Below, piece after piece: positions 43,121 to 51,911 of a DNA stretch of 64,000 nt (positions within the stretch are counted from its first letter, which is position 1; each line of letters opens with the position of its first letter). The notes beneath the pieces were generated by a model. The model saw nothing but the letters and a program-made list of their open reading frames with translations, had not been told where the DNA came from and ran no database searches. The DNA is from UBA9676 sp963741615 (lineage in GTDB: Bacteria; Actinomycetota; Actinomycetes; Streptosporangiales; Streptosporangiaceae): assembly GCA_963741615.1 (NCBI GenBank), contig CAVUIU010000026.1, positions 124,001 to 188,000 on the forward strand. The letters run 5' to 3'. Made by a program: the position numbers and the translations under genes.

Positions 43121-44167
43121 ATGACCGACAAGCATGTGGTCCGGTTCGAGCCGGTCGGCATCGAGATCGAGGTCGGCGAGGAGCAGACCATCCTCCGCGC
43201 CGCGTTCGAGCAGGGCGTCATGCTCATGCACGGCTGCAAGGAGGGACAGTGCTCGTCGTGCAAGTCCTTCGTCCTTGACGGCGACGACATCGAACTCGAG
43301 AAGTACTCGACGTTCGCGCTGCCCGACTACGAGCTGGAGGAGGGGTACACGCTGCTCTGCCGGGCGCACGCCTACGAGGACGTGACGATCGAGCTCCTCC
43401 ACTACGACGAGGACATGATCCGCTCCGGGCTGCCGATCACCGACACGGCCGCCGAGGTCGTCGCGAACGACCCGGTCACCCACGACATGCGGCACCTGGT
43501 GCTCCGGCTGGACGAGGCGACCGACTTCAAGTTCTTTCCCGGGCAGTACGTCAACTTCAAGGTCCCGGGCCACGACGCCACCCGCTCGTTCTCGATGGCG
43601 AATATCTCAAGCCGGGAGAGCGGCCAGCTCGAGTTCGTGATCAAGATCTATCCGGACGGCCTGTTCTCGCATTTCCTCGACACCCAGCTCGCGATCGGCG
43701 ACCGCCTCGACATCAGCGGTCCGTACGGCATGTTCACGCTCCGCGAAGGCGAGAACGACCTGGTCTTCGTCGGGGGCGGGGCCGGGATGGCGCCGATCCT
43801 GTCGTTGCTGCGCTCGATGTCCGAGCGCGGGATCGGCCGCAAGGCGACCTATTACTACGGCGCCCGGGGCCGGAAAGACCTGTGCTTCGAGGAGGAACTG
43901 CGCGGCCTGGAGGAGTCGCTGCCCAGTTTCCGGTACGTGCCCGCCCTGTCCGAGCCGGCCGAAGGCGACGAGTGGGACGGCGAGGTCGGCCTGATCACCG
44001 ACGTGGTCAAGCGGCACGAGAGCGACCTGAAGAGTGTCCACGCCTACGTCTGCGGGCCGCCGCCGATGGTCGAGGCGGCCCTGCCCCTGCTCGAGATTCT
44101 CGGGGTTCCCGAGAACCGCATCTACTACGACAAGTTCACCACCACCGGCGATCCAAGCGAACAGTGA
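43121..44167 (+). CDS. prmB: Monooxygenase NADH reductase, [2Fe-2S] and FAD
   Basis: 348 residues. An N-terminal plant-type ferredoxin domain has its four cluster ligands at Cys39, Cys44, Cys47 and Cys80 (GCKEGQCSSCKSF and LLCRAH). The FAD domain includes GQYVNFKVPGHDATRSFSMAN, and the NAD domain FVGGGAGMAPILSLLRSM and AYVCGPPPMVEAAL. It passes electrons from NADH to the di-iron centre of PrmAC. GAAGGAG precedes the ATG. It follows prmA after a gap with a strong hairpin, so its level may differ from that of the hydroxylase. Confidence 0.95.
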   Translation: MTDKHVVRFEPVGIEIEVGEEQTILRAAFEQGVMLMHGCKEGQCSSCKSFVLDGDDIELEKYSTFALPDYELEEGYTLLCRAHAYEDVTIELLHYDEDMIRSGLPITDTAAEVVANDPVTHDMRHLVLRLDEATDFKFFPGQYVNFKVPGHDATRSFSMANISSRESGQLEFVIKIYPDGLFSHFLDTQLAIGDRLDISGPYGMFTLREGENDLVFVGGGAGMAPILSLLRSMSERGIGRKATYYYGARGRKDLCFEEELRGLEESLPSFRYVPALSEPAEGDEWDGEVGLITDVVKRHESDLKSVHAYVCGPPPMVEAALPLLEILGVPENRIYYDKFTTTGDPSEQ

Positions 44168-44183
44168 GGAGCAATCGACTCAT

Positions 44184-44209
44184 GCCAGGCCTGCTGTGAA
44201 CCGCCTGGC
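44184..44209 (+). other. Intercistronic hairpin between prmB and prmC
   Basis: GCCAGGC (44184-44190) and GCCTGGC (44203-44209) form a perfect 7-bp stem with a 12-base loop in the 83-base gap before prmC. Confidence 0.55.
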
Positions 44210-44250
44210 CGTGATATCGGCCTGAACTCTCAACGTAAAGGGGAGACCTC

Positions 44251-45423
44251 ATGACAACCGCGCCGCCGGAACGCAGCGTTCCCAAGCCGGTCTTCACCGA
44301 TGCCGAGGCCGGCGCCAAGGAGTTCCCGGACTCGAATTCCCGCCGGTTCAACTACTACACGCCGGCCAAGCGCAAGCAGTCCCACTACGAGGACGTAACC
44401 GTCGAGGTCCAGCCGGACCCGCGGCACTACCTGAGCCAGGGCTGGCTGTACGGGTTCTCCGACGGCCGCGGTGGCTACCCGCTGGACTGGACGGTGCTCA
44501 AGGCGTGGGGGTCGGACCGGCCCGAGCCCGAGCGCTTCCCCGGTTCCGGCGGCAAGGGCTACGACTGGCCGGCGCACGGCTGGCATGAGTTCCGCGACCC
44601 GAACGAGGAGTGGGAACTCACCCTCTACCGCTACAACTCCAACGTGGTGCGCCAGGTCAACCAGAACGTCGACGCCGCCCGCTCGTCCAAGGCGTTCGAG
44701 CAGTGGAACCCGAACTGGGTCCGGTTCGTGGAGCGCAACGTCGGGGCGTGGATGCACGTGGACCACGGGCTCGGGCTGTACCTGTACGCCAACGCCAACC
44801 GCCGGGCGCCGACCAACATGCACAACAACGCGATCTCGGTCAACAGCATGCACCGGATCAGGGCGGCGCAGGACCTGGCGCTGTACAACCTGACCCTGAG
44901 TGAGGAGATCCCCGGCTTCGACGGCGGGGCCCACATCGAGACCTGGAACTCTGACCCCGCATGGCAGGGCGTGCGCGAGACCGCCGAGCTGCTCACGACC
45001 ATCGACGACTGGTGCGAGGCCATCTTCGCGGCGAATGTGGTCTTCGAGCCGCTGGTCGGCGAGCTCTTCCGGAGCCAGCTGGTCCAGCACGCGGCACCGC
45101 GCAACGGCGACTTCGTCACCCCCACGATCATCGGCGCGGAGGAGTACGACTTCGCCGAGCGGGACCTGCGGTACACCACGGCCATGTTCGAGCTGCTCAC
45201 GCACGACCGCGAGTTCGCCGACCACAACCAGGAGATCATGGGGCAGTGGCTGGCGGCCTGGGTACCGCGGGCTATCACCGCCGCCCGGACGCTCCAGCCC
45301 ATCTGGTCGCAACCTGACGCCAAGCCACCACGTTTCGAGGACGGCCTGGACGCGGCCAAGCACCGCTTCCGGGGCATCATGGCGGATCTTGGTCTGGAAG
45401 CACCGAAGGAGCTGGCGCAATGA
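44251..45423 (+). CDS. prmC: Soluble di-iron monooxygenase hydroxylase small subunit
   Basis: 390 residues of the MmoY-like family, ferritin fold without iron ligands. SRRFNYYTPAKRKQSHYEDVTVEVQPDPRHYLSQGW and LTLYRYNSNVVRQVNQNVDAAR, then NNAISVNSMHRIRAAQDLALYNL, are conserved in PrmC/MimC. It forms the alpha2-beta2 hydroxylase with PrmA. GGGGAG precedes the ATG. Its stop overlaps the prmD start as ATGA (45420-45423), coupling the two. Confidence 0.95.
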   Translation: MTTAPPERSVPKPVFTDAEAGAKEFPDSNSRRFNYYTPAKRKQSHYEDVTVEVQPDPRHYLSQGWLYGFSDGRGGYPLDWTVLKAWGSDRPEPERFPGSGGKGYDWPAHGWHEFRDPNEEWELTLYRYNSNVVRQVNQNVDAARSSKAFEQWNPNWVRFVERNVGAWMHVDHGLGLYLYANANRRAPTNMHNNAISVNSMHRIRAAQDLALYNLTLSEEIPGFDGGAHIETWNSDPAWQGVRETAELLTTIDDWCEAIFAANVVFEPLVGELFRSQLVQHAAPRNGDFVTPTIIGAEEYDFAERDLRYTTAMFELLTHDREFADHNQEIMGQWLAAWVPRAITAARTLQPIWSQPDAKPPRFEDGLDAAKHRFRGIMADLGLEAPKELAQ

Positions 45424-45788
45424 CCACGTTCAAGGCATCGGAAAGCCCGTTCAAGTCCGACAACACGGCGTCCAACATGTGCGGATTCACCCTGATGAAC
45501 AATCAGGTCGGCGCGGTCGTGGCCCAGGTCATGAGCACCGAATCCAACGTGACCGTGACGCCCCTGCCGTCCATGATCCGGGTCGACGCGGTGCGGCGGA
45601 TGGACGTCGTCTACGACGAGGTCTCCGAGGCGCTGGGCGAGGAGCCCGGCTTCTTCGACGCCGCGGAGTTCGAGGAGAACATGTCAACGCACTACGGCCG
45701 CATGATCCACGAGGACGACCGGACGATCATGTTCGCGAATCCCGAGGATGCCGCCGAGTACATCGATTTCGATCTGACCGCCAACTAG
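45420..45788 (+). CDS. prmD: Monooxygenase coupling (effector) protein
   Basis: 122 residues of the MmoB/DmpM family. CGFTLMNNQVGAVVAQVMSTE, VTVTPLPSMIRVDAVRRMDVVYDEVSEALG and a final STHYGRMIHEDDRTIMFANPEDAAEYI match PrmD. This cofactor-free protein binds the hydroxylase and tunes oxygen activation. It is translationally coupled to prmC and followed by a strong bipartite hairpin. Confidence 0.93.
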   Translation: MTTFKASESPFKSDNTASNMCGFTLMNNQVGAVVAQVMSTESNVTVTPLPSMIRVDAVRRMDVVYDEVSEALGEEPGFFDAAEFEENMSTHYGRMIHEDDRTIMFANPEDAAEYIDFDLTAN

Positions 45789-45801
45789 ACCTTGCGGTAG
45801 C

Positions 45802-45847
45802 CGGGCCCAGCGGGGTCTGCTGGAACCAGCAGTCCCCGGGGGGCCCG
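45802..45847 (+). other. Bipartite intercistronic hairpin after prmD
   Basis: An inner stem CTGCTGG/CCAGCAG (45817-45823 with 45826-45832) sits inside GGGG/CCCC (45812-45815 with 45834-45837) and an outer CGGGCCC/GGGCCCG (45802-45808 with 45841-45847). It is placed between the four oxygenase genes and the downstream accessory genes. Confidence 0.75.
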
Positions 45848-45903
45848 CAGCCGATTGGACCGGCAGCCTCAGCGCTACGACGCGACGCACGACATTCGGC
45901 CAC

Positions 45904-46968
45904 ATGGAGGCATTCGTGTACGAGAAGGATGGCGAGAAGTACTTCGTTGTCGATGGTCATATGCACTACTGGAACGCCGCCCCGGACAACTGGGTGCCGG
46001 GAGCCGAGGAGTACGCCAAGGGCTGGATCGAGTGCTTCCACGCCTACCAGGGGCTCGGGCCGCCGGAGACGCACTGGACGATCGAGCACTTCCAGAAGTA
46101 CTCCGAGGACGACCTCATGAAGGACGTCTTCGAGGACGGCCACGTGGACGTGGCGGTCTTCCAGCCGACCTACCTGAAGGAGTGGTACAAGGAGGGCTTC
46201 AACACCACCGAGCGCAACGCGCTCATGGGCGAGAAGCACCCCGGGAAGTTCGTCTACAACACGCGGTGGGATCCCCGGGACGGCGACCAGGGACTCGAGG
46301 TGCTCCGGCAGAACGTGGAGCGCTACGGCTCCAAGGGCTGCAAGCTCTACAGCGCTGAGTGGAACGCTGGCTCGCGGGGCTGGAAGCTGACCGACCCGGC
46401 GGCCTACCGCTACCTCGAGGAATGCCAGAAGCTCGGGGTCAAGAACATCCACGTCCACAAGGGCCCGACGATCTGGCCGCTGGACAAGGATGCCTTCGAC
46501 GTGTCCGACGTGGATCACGCCGCGACCGATTTCCAGGACCTGAACTTCATCGTCGAGCACGTCGGCCTGCCGCGGATCGAGGACTTCTGCTTCATGGCGA
46601 CGCAGGAGCGGAACGTGTACGCGGGCCTGGCGGTGGTCATCGGCGGCCTGATGTACGCCCGGCCGAAGTTCTTCGCCAAGGTCATGGGGGAGCTGCTGTT
46701 CTGGGTCGGCGAGGACAAGATGATCTTCGGCAGCGACTACGGCATCTGGGAGCCGAAGTGGCAGGTCGAGGGCTTCATCGACTGGGAGTTCCCGGACGAC
46801 GCCTCGCTCACCGACTACCCGCGGATGAACACCGAGTCGAAAAAGAAGATCATGGGCCTGAACGCGGCCAGGCTGTACGGGATCGAGGTGCCCGCCGAGT
46901 ACCAGCTCAAGAACGGCCAGGGAACCCCGGCCGCCCAGGACGACGCCCAGCTGGTCACGGGGGCGTGA
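45904..46968 (+). CDS. Amidohydrolase family 2 protein of the monooxygenase operon
   Basis: 354 residues. FVVDGHMHYWNAAPDNWVPG supplies the N-terminal HxH; HVHKGPTIWPLDKDAFD the third His; and FIVEHVGLPRIEDFC and MIFGSDYGIWEPKWQVEGF the last His and the Asp. This metal-dependent hydrolase/decarboxylase-fold protein is a constant member of group-5 monooxygenase operons, but its reaction is not established. It is coupled to the next gene by GTGA (46965-46968). It may process a ring or ketone intermediate, or serve assembly; both are inference. Confidence 0.9.
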   Translation: MEAFVYEKDGEKYFVVDGHMHYWNAAPDNWVPGAEEYAKGWIECFHAYQGLGPPETHWTIEHFQKYSEDDLMKDVFEDGHVDVAVFQPTYLKEWYKEGFNTTERNALMGEKHPGKFVYNTRWDPRDGDQGLEVLRQNVERYGSKGCKLYSAEWNAGSRGWKLTDPAAYRYLEECQKLGVKNIHVHKGPTIWPLDKDAFDVSDVDHAATDFQDLNFIVEHVGLPRIEDFCFMATQERNVYAGLAVVIGGLMYARPKFFAKVMGELLFWVGEDKMIFGSDYGIWEPKWQVEGFIDWEFPDDASLTDYPRMNTESKKKIMGLNAARLYGIEVPAEYQLKNGQGTPAAQDDAQLVTGA

Positions 46969-47717
46969 CCAACGCAGTGACGGCCCCGTCCCAGACCGGT
47001 CTCCCGGGGGGCTCCTCCCCCCCGGGAGCCGCCCGGCTGCTGGCCGCCCTGGCCGCGGTGCGGGACCCGGAGCTTGACGAGCCCATCACCTCGCTCGGCT
47101 TCGTGGCCGCGTGCACCGTCTCCGCGGACGGGGATGCGCAGGTCCGGCTGCGGCTGCCGACGTATTTCTGCGCGCCCAACTTCGCCTTCCTGATGGTGGC
47201 CGACGCCTACGACGCGGTGTCGGCCCTGCCGGGTGTGCGCACGACGGAGGTGGTGCTCGAAGACCACTTCGCCTCGGAGGCGATCAATGGCGGGGTGGCC
47301 GCCAGGGCCGGGTTCGCCCGGTCCTTCGACGGCGAGGCGGTCGGCGAGCTGCATGAGCTGCGCGCCGACTTCCTGCGTAAAGCGGTGCTGGCCGGCACCG
47401 ACCAGGTCTGCCGCCCGCTGGCCGCGGCGGGCACCGGGCCGGCCGCCCTGGCCGGGCTCACTCTGGGCGAGGCGCCGCCGTCGGCCGCGCTGGAGCGGCT
47501 GCGGGAGCGCCGCGCCGAGCTGGGGCTGTCGGCGGGCGATGACGCCCCGCTGCTGATCGATCCGGTGACGGGCGCGCCGGTGCGCGGCGACGCGATACCG
47601 CTGCACCTGCGCCGGGCGCAGACCACCCGGGTCAGCATCGAGGCGAACGCCGGCATCTGCCGCGGCATGCTGCGGCACCGGTACGGCACGTCAGGACTAG
47701 GCGAGGAGGAGCAGTGA
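46965..47717 (+). CDS. DUF59 (MIP18-like) protein of the monooxygenase operon
   Basis: 250 residues. LAAVRDPELDEPITSLGFV is the DUF59 signature, followed by VRLRLPTYFCAPNFAFLMVADAYDAV with a conserved Cys. The C-terminal half, with HLRRAQTTRVSIEANAGICRGMLRHRYG, is specific to monooxygenase-linked members. DUF59 domains act in iron-sulfur cluster or metal assembly in other systems, so a role in maturing the reductase or hydroxylase is reasonable but unproven. Overlaps both neighbours by GTGA. Confidence 0.88.
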   Translation: MTNAVTAPSQTGLPGGSSPPGAARLLAALAAVRDPELDEPITSLGFVAACTVSADGDAQVRLRLPTYFCAPNFAFLMVADAYDAVSALPGVRTTEVVLEDHFASEAINGGVAARAGFARSFDGEAVGELHELRADFLRKAVLAGTDQVCRPLAAAGTGPAALAGLTLGEAPPSAALERLRERRAELGLSAGDDAPLLIDPVTGAPVRGDAIPLHLRRAQTTRVSIEANAGICRGMLRHRYGTSGLGEEEQ

Positions 47718-48739
47718 AGGCCGTCCGTTTGCACGCTTTTCACCAGATGCCTGTGGTCGACGAGGTGCCCGAGCCGGCCCTCCGCGGCCCGCTCGACGTC
47801 ATCGTGAAGATCGGCGGGGCCGGGGTGTGCCGCACCGACCTGCACATCATGGAGGGCCAGTGGGACGCGGCGATGGGTACGCCGCTTCCCTACGTCCTGG
47901 GCCACGAGAACGCCGGCTGGGTGCACGAGGTCGGCTCCGCCGTCACCAACGTGGCGGTGGGCGACACCGTCATCCTGCATCCGACACCCACCTGCGGGCT
48001 GTGCCATGCCTGCCGGGCCGGCGACGACATGCACTGCGTCAACAGCGAGTTCCCCGGCCTGTCGCGCGACGGCGGCATGGCCGAGTACCTGCTCACCACG
48101 GCACGGGCCTGCATCAAGCTCGACCCGCAGACCCAGCCGAAGGACGTGGCGGCGCTCGCCGACGCCGGCATCACCGCCTACCACGCGGTCCGCAAGGCCA
48201 TCCCGCTGCTCTACCCGGGCACCAGCTGCGTGGTCATCGGCGCCGGCGGCCTCGGCCACATCGGCATCCAGTGCCTCGCCGCGCTCACCGCTACCAAGAT
48301 CATCGTGGTGGACCGCAACCCTGACGCGCTCAAGCTCGCCGAGCAGCTTGGCGCGCAGCACACCGTGGTCGCCGACGGCGGGCACGTCGACGCGGTCAAG
48401 GACCTGACCGGCGGCGCGGGGGCCACCGTGGTGCTCGACTTCGTCGCCGAGCAGGGCGCCGAGAACGACGGGTGGGCGATGACCGGCCGGGCCGGCTCGT
48501 ACTTCGTCATCGGCTACGGCGGCGAACTCCACATCCCGACCCTGGACATCATCACGACCGAGCGCAACATCATCGGCAACATCGTCGGGACCTACAACGA
48601 TCTCGCCGAGCTGATGGTGCTCGCGGAGGGCGGGAAGGTCACCCTGCACACCCGGACCTACCCGCTGGACGCCGCGCCGGAAGCCTTCGCCGATCTGGAC
48701 GCGGTCCGGGTGCGCGGGCGCGCGATCCTCGTCCCCTGA
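47714..48739 (+). CDS. Zinc-dependent alcohol dehydrogenase (MDR family)
   Basis: 341 residues. Catalytic-zinc ligands lie in GVCRTDLHIMEG and GHENAGWVHEVG; the structural-zinc loop PTPTCGLCHACRAGDDMHC has its four Cys; the Rossmann motif is VVIGAGGLGHIGIQ. In propane pathways such an enzyme oxidises 2-propanol or another primary product of the monooxygenase. The GTG start overlaps the previous stop. Its zinc loops are complete, so it should be active. Confidence 0.93.
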   Translation: MKAVRLHAFHQMPVVDEVPEPALRGPLDVIVKIGGAGVCRTDLHIMEGQWDAAMGTPLPYVLGHENAGWVHEVGSAVTNVAVGDTVILHPTPTCGLCHACRAGDDMHCVNSEFPGLSRDGGMAEYLLTTARACIKLDPQTQPKDVAALADAGITAYHAVRKAIPLLYPGTSCVVIGAGGLGHIGIQCLAALTATKIIVVDRNPDALKLAEQLGAQHTVVADGGHVDAVKDLTGGAGATVVLDFVAEQGAENDGWAMTGRAGSYFVIGYGGELHIPTLDIITTERNIIGNIVGTYNDLAELMVLAEGGKVTLHTRTYPLDAAPEAFADLDAVRVRGRAILVP

Positions 48740-48780
48740 CCCCTGTCGATCCCGTCTGCCCCGGAGCCCGAGGAGAAGCC

Positions 48781-50472
48781 ATGGCCAAGGAACTGCGTTT
48801 CGGCCCAGAAGCCCGCACCCTGCTGCTGGCCGGCGTCGATCAGCTGGCCGAAGCGGTGAAGTCCACCCTCGGGCCCAAGGGGCGCAACGTCATCCTGGAG
48901 AAGATCACCGGGTCGCCCGTGGTCACCAACGACGGGGTGACCATCGCCCGGGAGATCCACCTGAAGAACCAGTTCGAGAACATGGGTGCCCAGCTGGTCA
49001 AGGAAGCGGCGATCAAGACCAACGACATCGTGGGTGACGGCACCACCACGGCGACCGTGATCGCCCAGGGGATCGTCAGGGAGGGCATGCAGGCGATCGA
49101 CAAGGGGGCCAACCCGGTGCTGGTCAAGCGGGGCATCGATCTGGCGGTCGGCCGGCTTGTCGAGCACCTGCAGCAGGTCGCCCATCCCGTGGTCACCGAG
49201 CAGGACTACGCGCGGGTGGCCGCGATCTCGGCGAACGACGACGACACGGTCGGCGCGGTGATCGCCCACGCGCTGTACACCGTCGGCGACGGCGGCATCG
49301 TCACCGTGGAGGAATCGGCCACGCACGGGATGAGCGTGGACTTCGTCGAGGGCTTCGAGTTCGACAACGGCTACCTGTCTCCCTACATGGTGACCAACCC
49401 CGCCAGCCTCGAAGCGATCGTGGACGACCCGTACATCCTGCTGTGCAGCGAGAAGATCACCAAGGTCCAGCAGCTGATGCCGATCCTCGACAAGATCATG
49501 CGGGCACCGCGCCCGCTGATCCTCATCGCCGAGACGGTCGAGGGCACGGCGCTGCAGATGCTCGTGCACAACCACGTCAACAGGACCTTCCAGTGCGTCG
49601 CCGTGCGGGCCCCCGGCTTCGGCGACCGCCGGCTGCACAAGCTGGAGGACATCGCGTCGATCACCGGCGGCGCCGTGTACAGCAGGCATTCCGGCTTCAC
49701 CCTGGAGACGATGACCATCGACCAGCTCGGGCGGGCCGCTCAGGTCAGGGTCAACGCCGACCGGACCGCGATCATCGACGGCGCGGGCTCCTCCGATGAG
49801 GTCGCGTTCCGGGTCACCCAGCTGCGCGCCGAGCTGGAGCGGGCCACCTTCGGGGTGGACGAGGATGTGCTCACCGAACGGATCGGATCGCTCACCGGCA
49901 AGGTCGCGGTGATCAGGGTCGGCGCCCCGACCCCGGCCGAACTCAAGGAACTGCAGCACCGGGTCGAGGACGCGCTGTCGGCCACCCGGGCCGCGATGGC
50001 CGAGGGCATCGTGGCCGGCGGCGGCACGGCGCTGATGCATGCCGAGGGTGCCCTGGATGAGCTCGGTGTCAAAGACGACTACGCGGCCGGCGTGGACATC
50101 GTGCGCCGGGTGCTGACCGAGCCGGCCTATCTGATCGCCACGAACGCGGGCCACTCCGGCCAGGAGGTGGTCGATCAGATGAGCAAGATGGGCCCGGACG
50201 AAGGCTTCGACGCCCTGCAGGGGCGCTACGGCAACATGATCGAGATGGGCATCATCGACCCGCTGCGGGTGGCGCGGTCGGCGCTGCAAAACGGCGCATC
50301 GGTGGCCGGCCTGCTGCTCACGACGAACACTCTGGTGGCGGAGGAACAGACGCCCTGGGGCGGCAGCGCCGCCCTGATGACCGAGTTCGGCTCGCTTGAC
50401 GAAGGCCTGCACCAGCCCTCACCCGACGCCAGCACGCCACAGTCGCTTGGGCTCGGTCCTTCGGTGGGCTGA
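48781..50472 (+). CDS. mimG: Monooxygenase-dedicated GroEL-type chaperonin
   Basis: 563 residues. The family core is intact: STLGPKGRNVILEK, TNDGVTIAREI, NDIVGDGTTTATVIA (ATP/Mg binding) and EGIVAGGGTALMH. The C-terminal end lacks the GGM-rich tail of housekeeping GroEL and ends SLGLGPSVG. In mycobacteria a GroEL-like gene in this position (MimG) is needed for productive folding of the large hydroxylase subunit; the same role is inferred here. No groES is adjacent. GAGGAGAAGCC precedes the ATG. Confidence 0.93.
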   Translation: MAKELRFGPEARTLLLAGVDQLAEAVKSTLGPKGRNVILEKITGSPVVTNDGVTIAREIHLKNQFENMGAQLVKEAAIKTNDIVGDGTTTATVIAQGIVREGMQAIDKGANPVLVKRGIDLAVGRLVEHLQQVAHPVVTEQDYARVAAISANDDDTVGAVIAHALYTVGDGGIVTVEESATHGMSVDFVEGFEFDNGYLSPYMVTNPASLEAIVDDPYILLCSEKITKVQQLMPILDKIMRAPRPLILIAETVEGTALQMLVHNHVNRTFQCVAVRAPGFGDRRLHKLEDIASITGGAVYSRHSGFTLETMTIDQLGRAAQVRVNADRTAIIDGAGSSDEVAFRVTQLRAELERATFGVDEDVLTERIGSLTGKVAVIRVGAPTPAELKELQHRVEDALSATRAAMAEGIVAGGGTALMHAEGALDELGVKDDYAAGVDIVRRVLTEPAYLIATNAGHSGQEVVDQMSKMGPDEGFDALQGRYGNMIEMGIIDPLRVARSALQNGASVAGLLLTTNTLVAEEQTPWGGSAALMTEFGSLDEGLHQPSPDASTPQSLGLGPSVG

Positions 50473-50474
50473 CC

Positions 50475-51809
50475 TTGACACCACCGGCCGCGCAGTCAAC
50501 GGTGCAGATGCCGCTGGCCGCCGGTACGGCGGTCCCCGGGGCACCTGAGCAGAGCGGGCTGCGCCTGCTGCGCTCGCGCGGCCGGGTGCGTGGCGCCCTG
50601 GCCCTGCTCGGGCCCGCTTTCGTGGCCGCGGTCGCCTACATCGACCCGGGCAACTTCGCCACCAACTTCTCCGCCGGGGCCGCGTTCGGGTACTCGCTGG
50701 CATGGGTGATCGTGGCGGCCAACCTGATGGCGATGCTGGTGCAGTACCTGTCCGCGAAGGTCGGCGTGGCTACCGGCCGTGACCTGCCGGAGCTGTGCCG
50801 CCTGCATCTTCCCCGGACGGCCTGCCTGGGCCTGTGGGCGCAGGCGGAGCTGATCGCGATGGCGACCGACCTGGCCGAGTTCGTCGGGGCGGCGGTGGGC
50901 CTCAACCTCCTGTTCCACGTACCGCTCGGCCTGGCCGGGCTGATGACGGCGCTGGTCGCGTTCGGGATCCTCGCGCTGGAGCAACGGGGCTACCGCCGGT
51001 TCGAGCTCGCGATCAGCGCCCTGCTCGCCATCGTGTTCTGCGGGTTCGGCTACGACCTGATGGCCGTGGGAGCCGATCCGCACGGCGTCGCGGCAGGCCT
51101 GGTCCCGGTCCTGCCCGGGGGAAGCCTGCTGCTCGTCGCGGGCATCATCGGGGCGACCGTCATGCCGCATGTCGTCTACCTGCACTCGGCGCTGACGAAG
51201 TCGCGGGTGCACTGTCACGACGACGCCGAGCGCCGTGAGCTGCTGCGCTTCCAGCGCCTCGACGTGGTCCTCGCCCTCGGTGGCGCCGGCCTGGTCAACC
51301 TGCTCATGCTGTTCGTCGCCGCCTCGCTGTTCCACCACACCGGGGCGGCCGGCGCCGGGCCCGCGGGGCTGGCAGGCGCCGGGTCGATCAGTGCCGCCCA
51401 CGCGGGCATCGCCCGGCTGGCCGGCGGCGGTGCCGCCCTGGCCTTCGCGGTCGCCCTGCTGTCCTCGGGCCTTTCCTCGTCGAGCGTCGGCACCTATGCG
51501 GGCCAGGTCGTCATGCAGGGCTTCATCGGCCGCCGCGTCCCGCTGTTCGCCCGCCGCGCCGTCACCATGCTCCCCGCGCTCGTGGTGCTCGGGCTGGGCC
51601 TGCCGGTCACCGCGAGCCTGGTGCTGTCGCAGGTCGTGCTGTCCTTCGGCATCCCGTTCGCGCTGGTTCCGCTGCTGCTGCTCACCCGCCGCCCGGACGT
51701 CATGGGCCCGCTGGTGAACCGGCGCCTGACCACGGTGACCACCGGTGCCATCACCGCGCTCATCATCGTCTTGAACGTGTACCTGCTGAAGCTGACCTTC
51801 CTTGGCTGA
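50475..51809 (+). CDS. mntH: NRAMP-family divalent metal (Mn/Fe) transporter
   Basis: 444 residues, about eleven membrane segments. VAAVAYIDPGNFATNFSAG has the metal-binding DPGN in helix 1, and ATVMPHVVYLHSAL the MPH motif of helix 6; VVMQGFIGRRVPLFARRAV is also conserved. It imports Mn2+ or Fe2+ with protons. The probable TTG start is only two bases after the mimG stop (GTG 50502 and ATG 50508 are alternatives), so it appears to be the last gene of the monooxygenase operon. Supplying iron to the di-iron and Fe-S enzymes is an attractive inference. Confidence 0.92.
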   Translation: MTPPAAQSTVQMPLAAGTAVPGAPEQSGLRLLRSRGRVRGALALLGPAFVAAVAYIDPGNFATNFSAGAAFGYSLAWVIVAANLMAMLVQYLSAKVGVATGRDLPELCRLHLPRTACLGLWAQAELIAMATDLAEFVGAAVGLNLLFHVPLGLAGLMTALVAFGILALEQRGYRRFELAISALLAIVFCGFGYDLMAVGADPHGVAAGLVPVLPGGSLLLVAGIIGATVMPHVVYLHSALTKSRVHCHDDAERRELLRFQRLDVVLALGGAGLVNLLMLFVAASLFHHTGAAGAGPAGLAGAGSISAAHAGIARLAGGGAALAFAVALLSSGLSSSSVGTYAGQVVMQGFIGRRVPLFARRAVTMLPALVVLGLGLPVTASLVLSQVVLSFGIPFALVPLLLLTRRPDVMGPLVNRRLTTVTTGAITALIIVLNVYLLKLTFLG

Positions 51810-51911
51810 CCATGGGCGGCTGCCGCGCCGGTGGCCAGCGGATCCACCGTCAGCAGGGCGGGACGTTCCAGGAACTGATCACCGGCTCGCCGTGCTCGGT
51901 GCCGAGCGTGC

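Noticed and set aside
46965..47717. The DUF59 gene starting far upstream (46359) inside the amidohydrolase
   Set aside because: The extra N-terminus is an out-of-frame shadow of the amidohydrolase; the GTG overlapping its stop gives a normal coupled start.
48658..50412. Minus-strand open frame of about 580 codons opposite the chaperonin gene
   Set aside because: A codon-bias shadow of the groEL-like gene.
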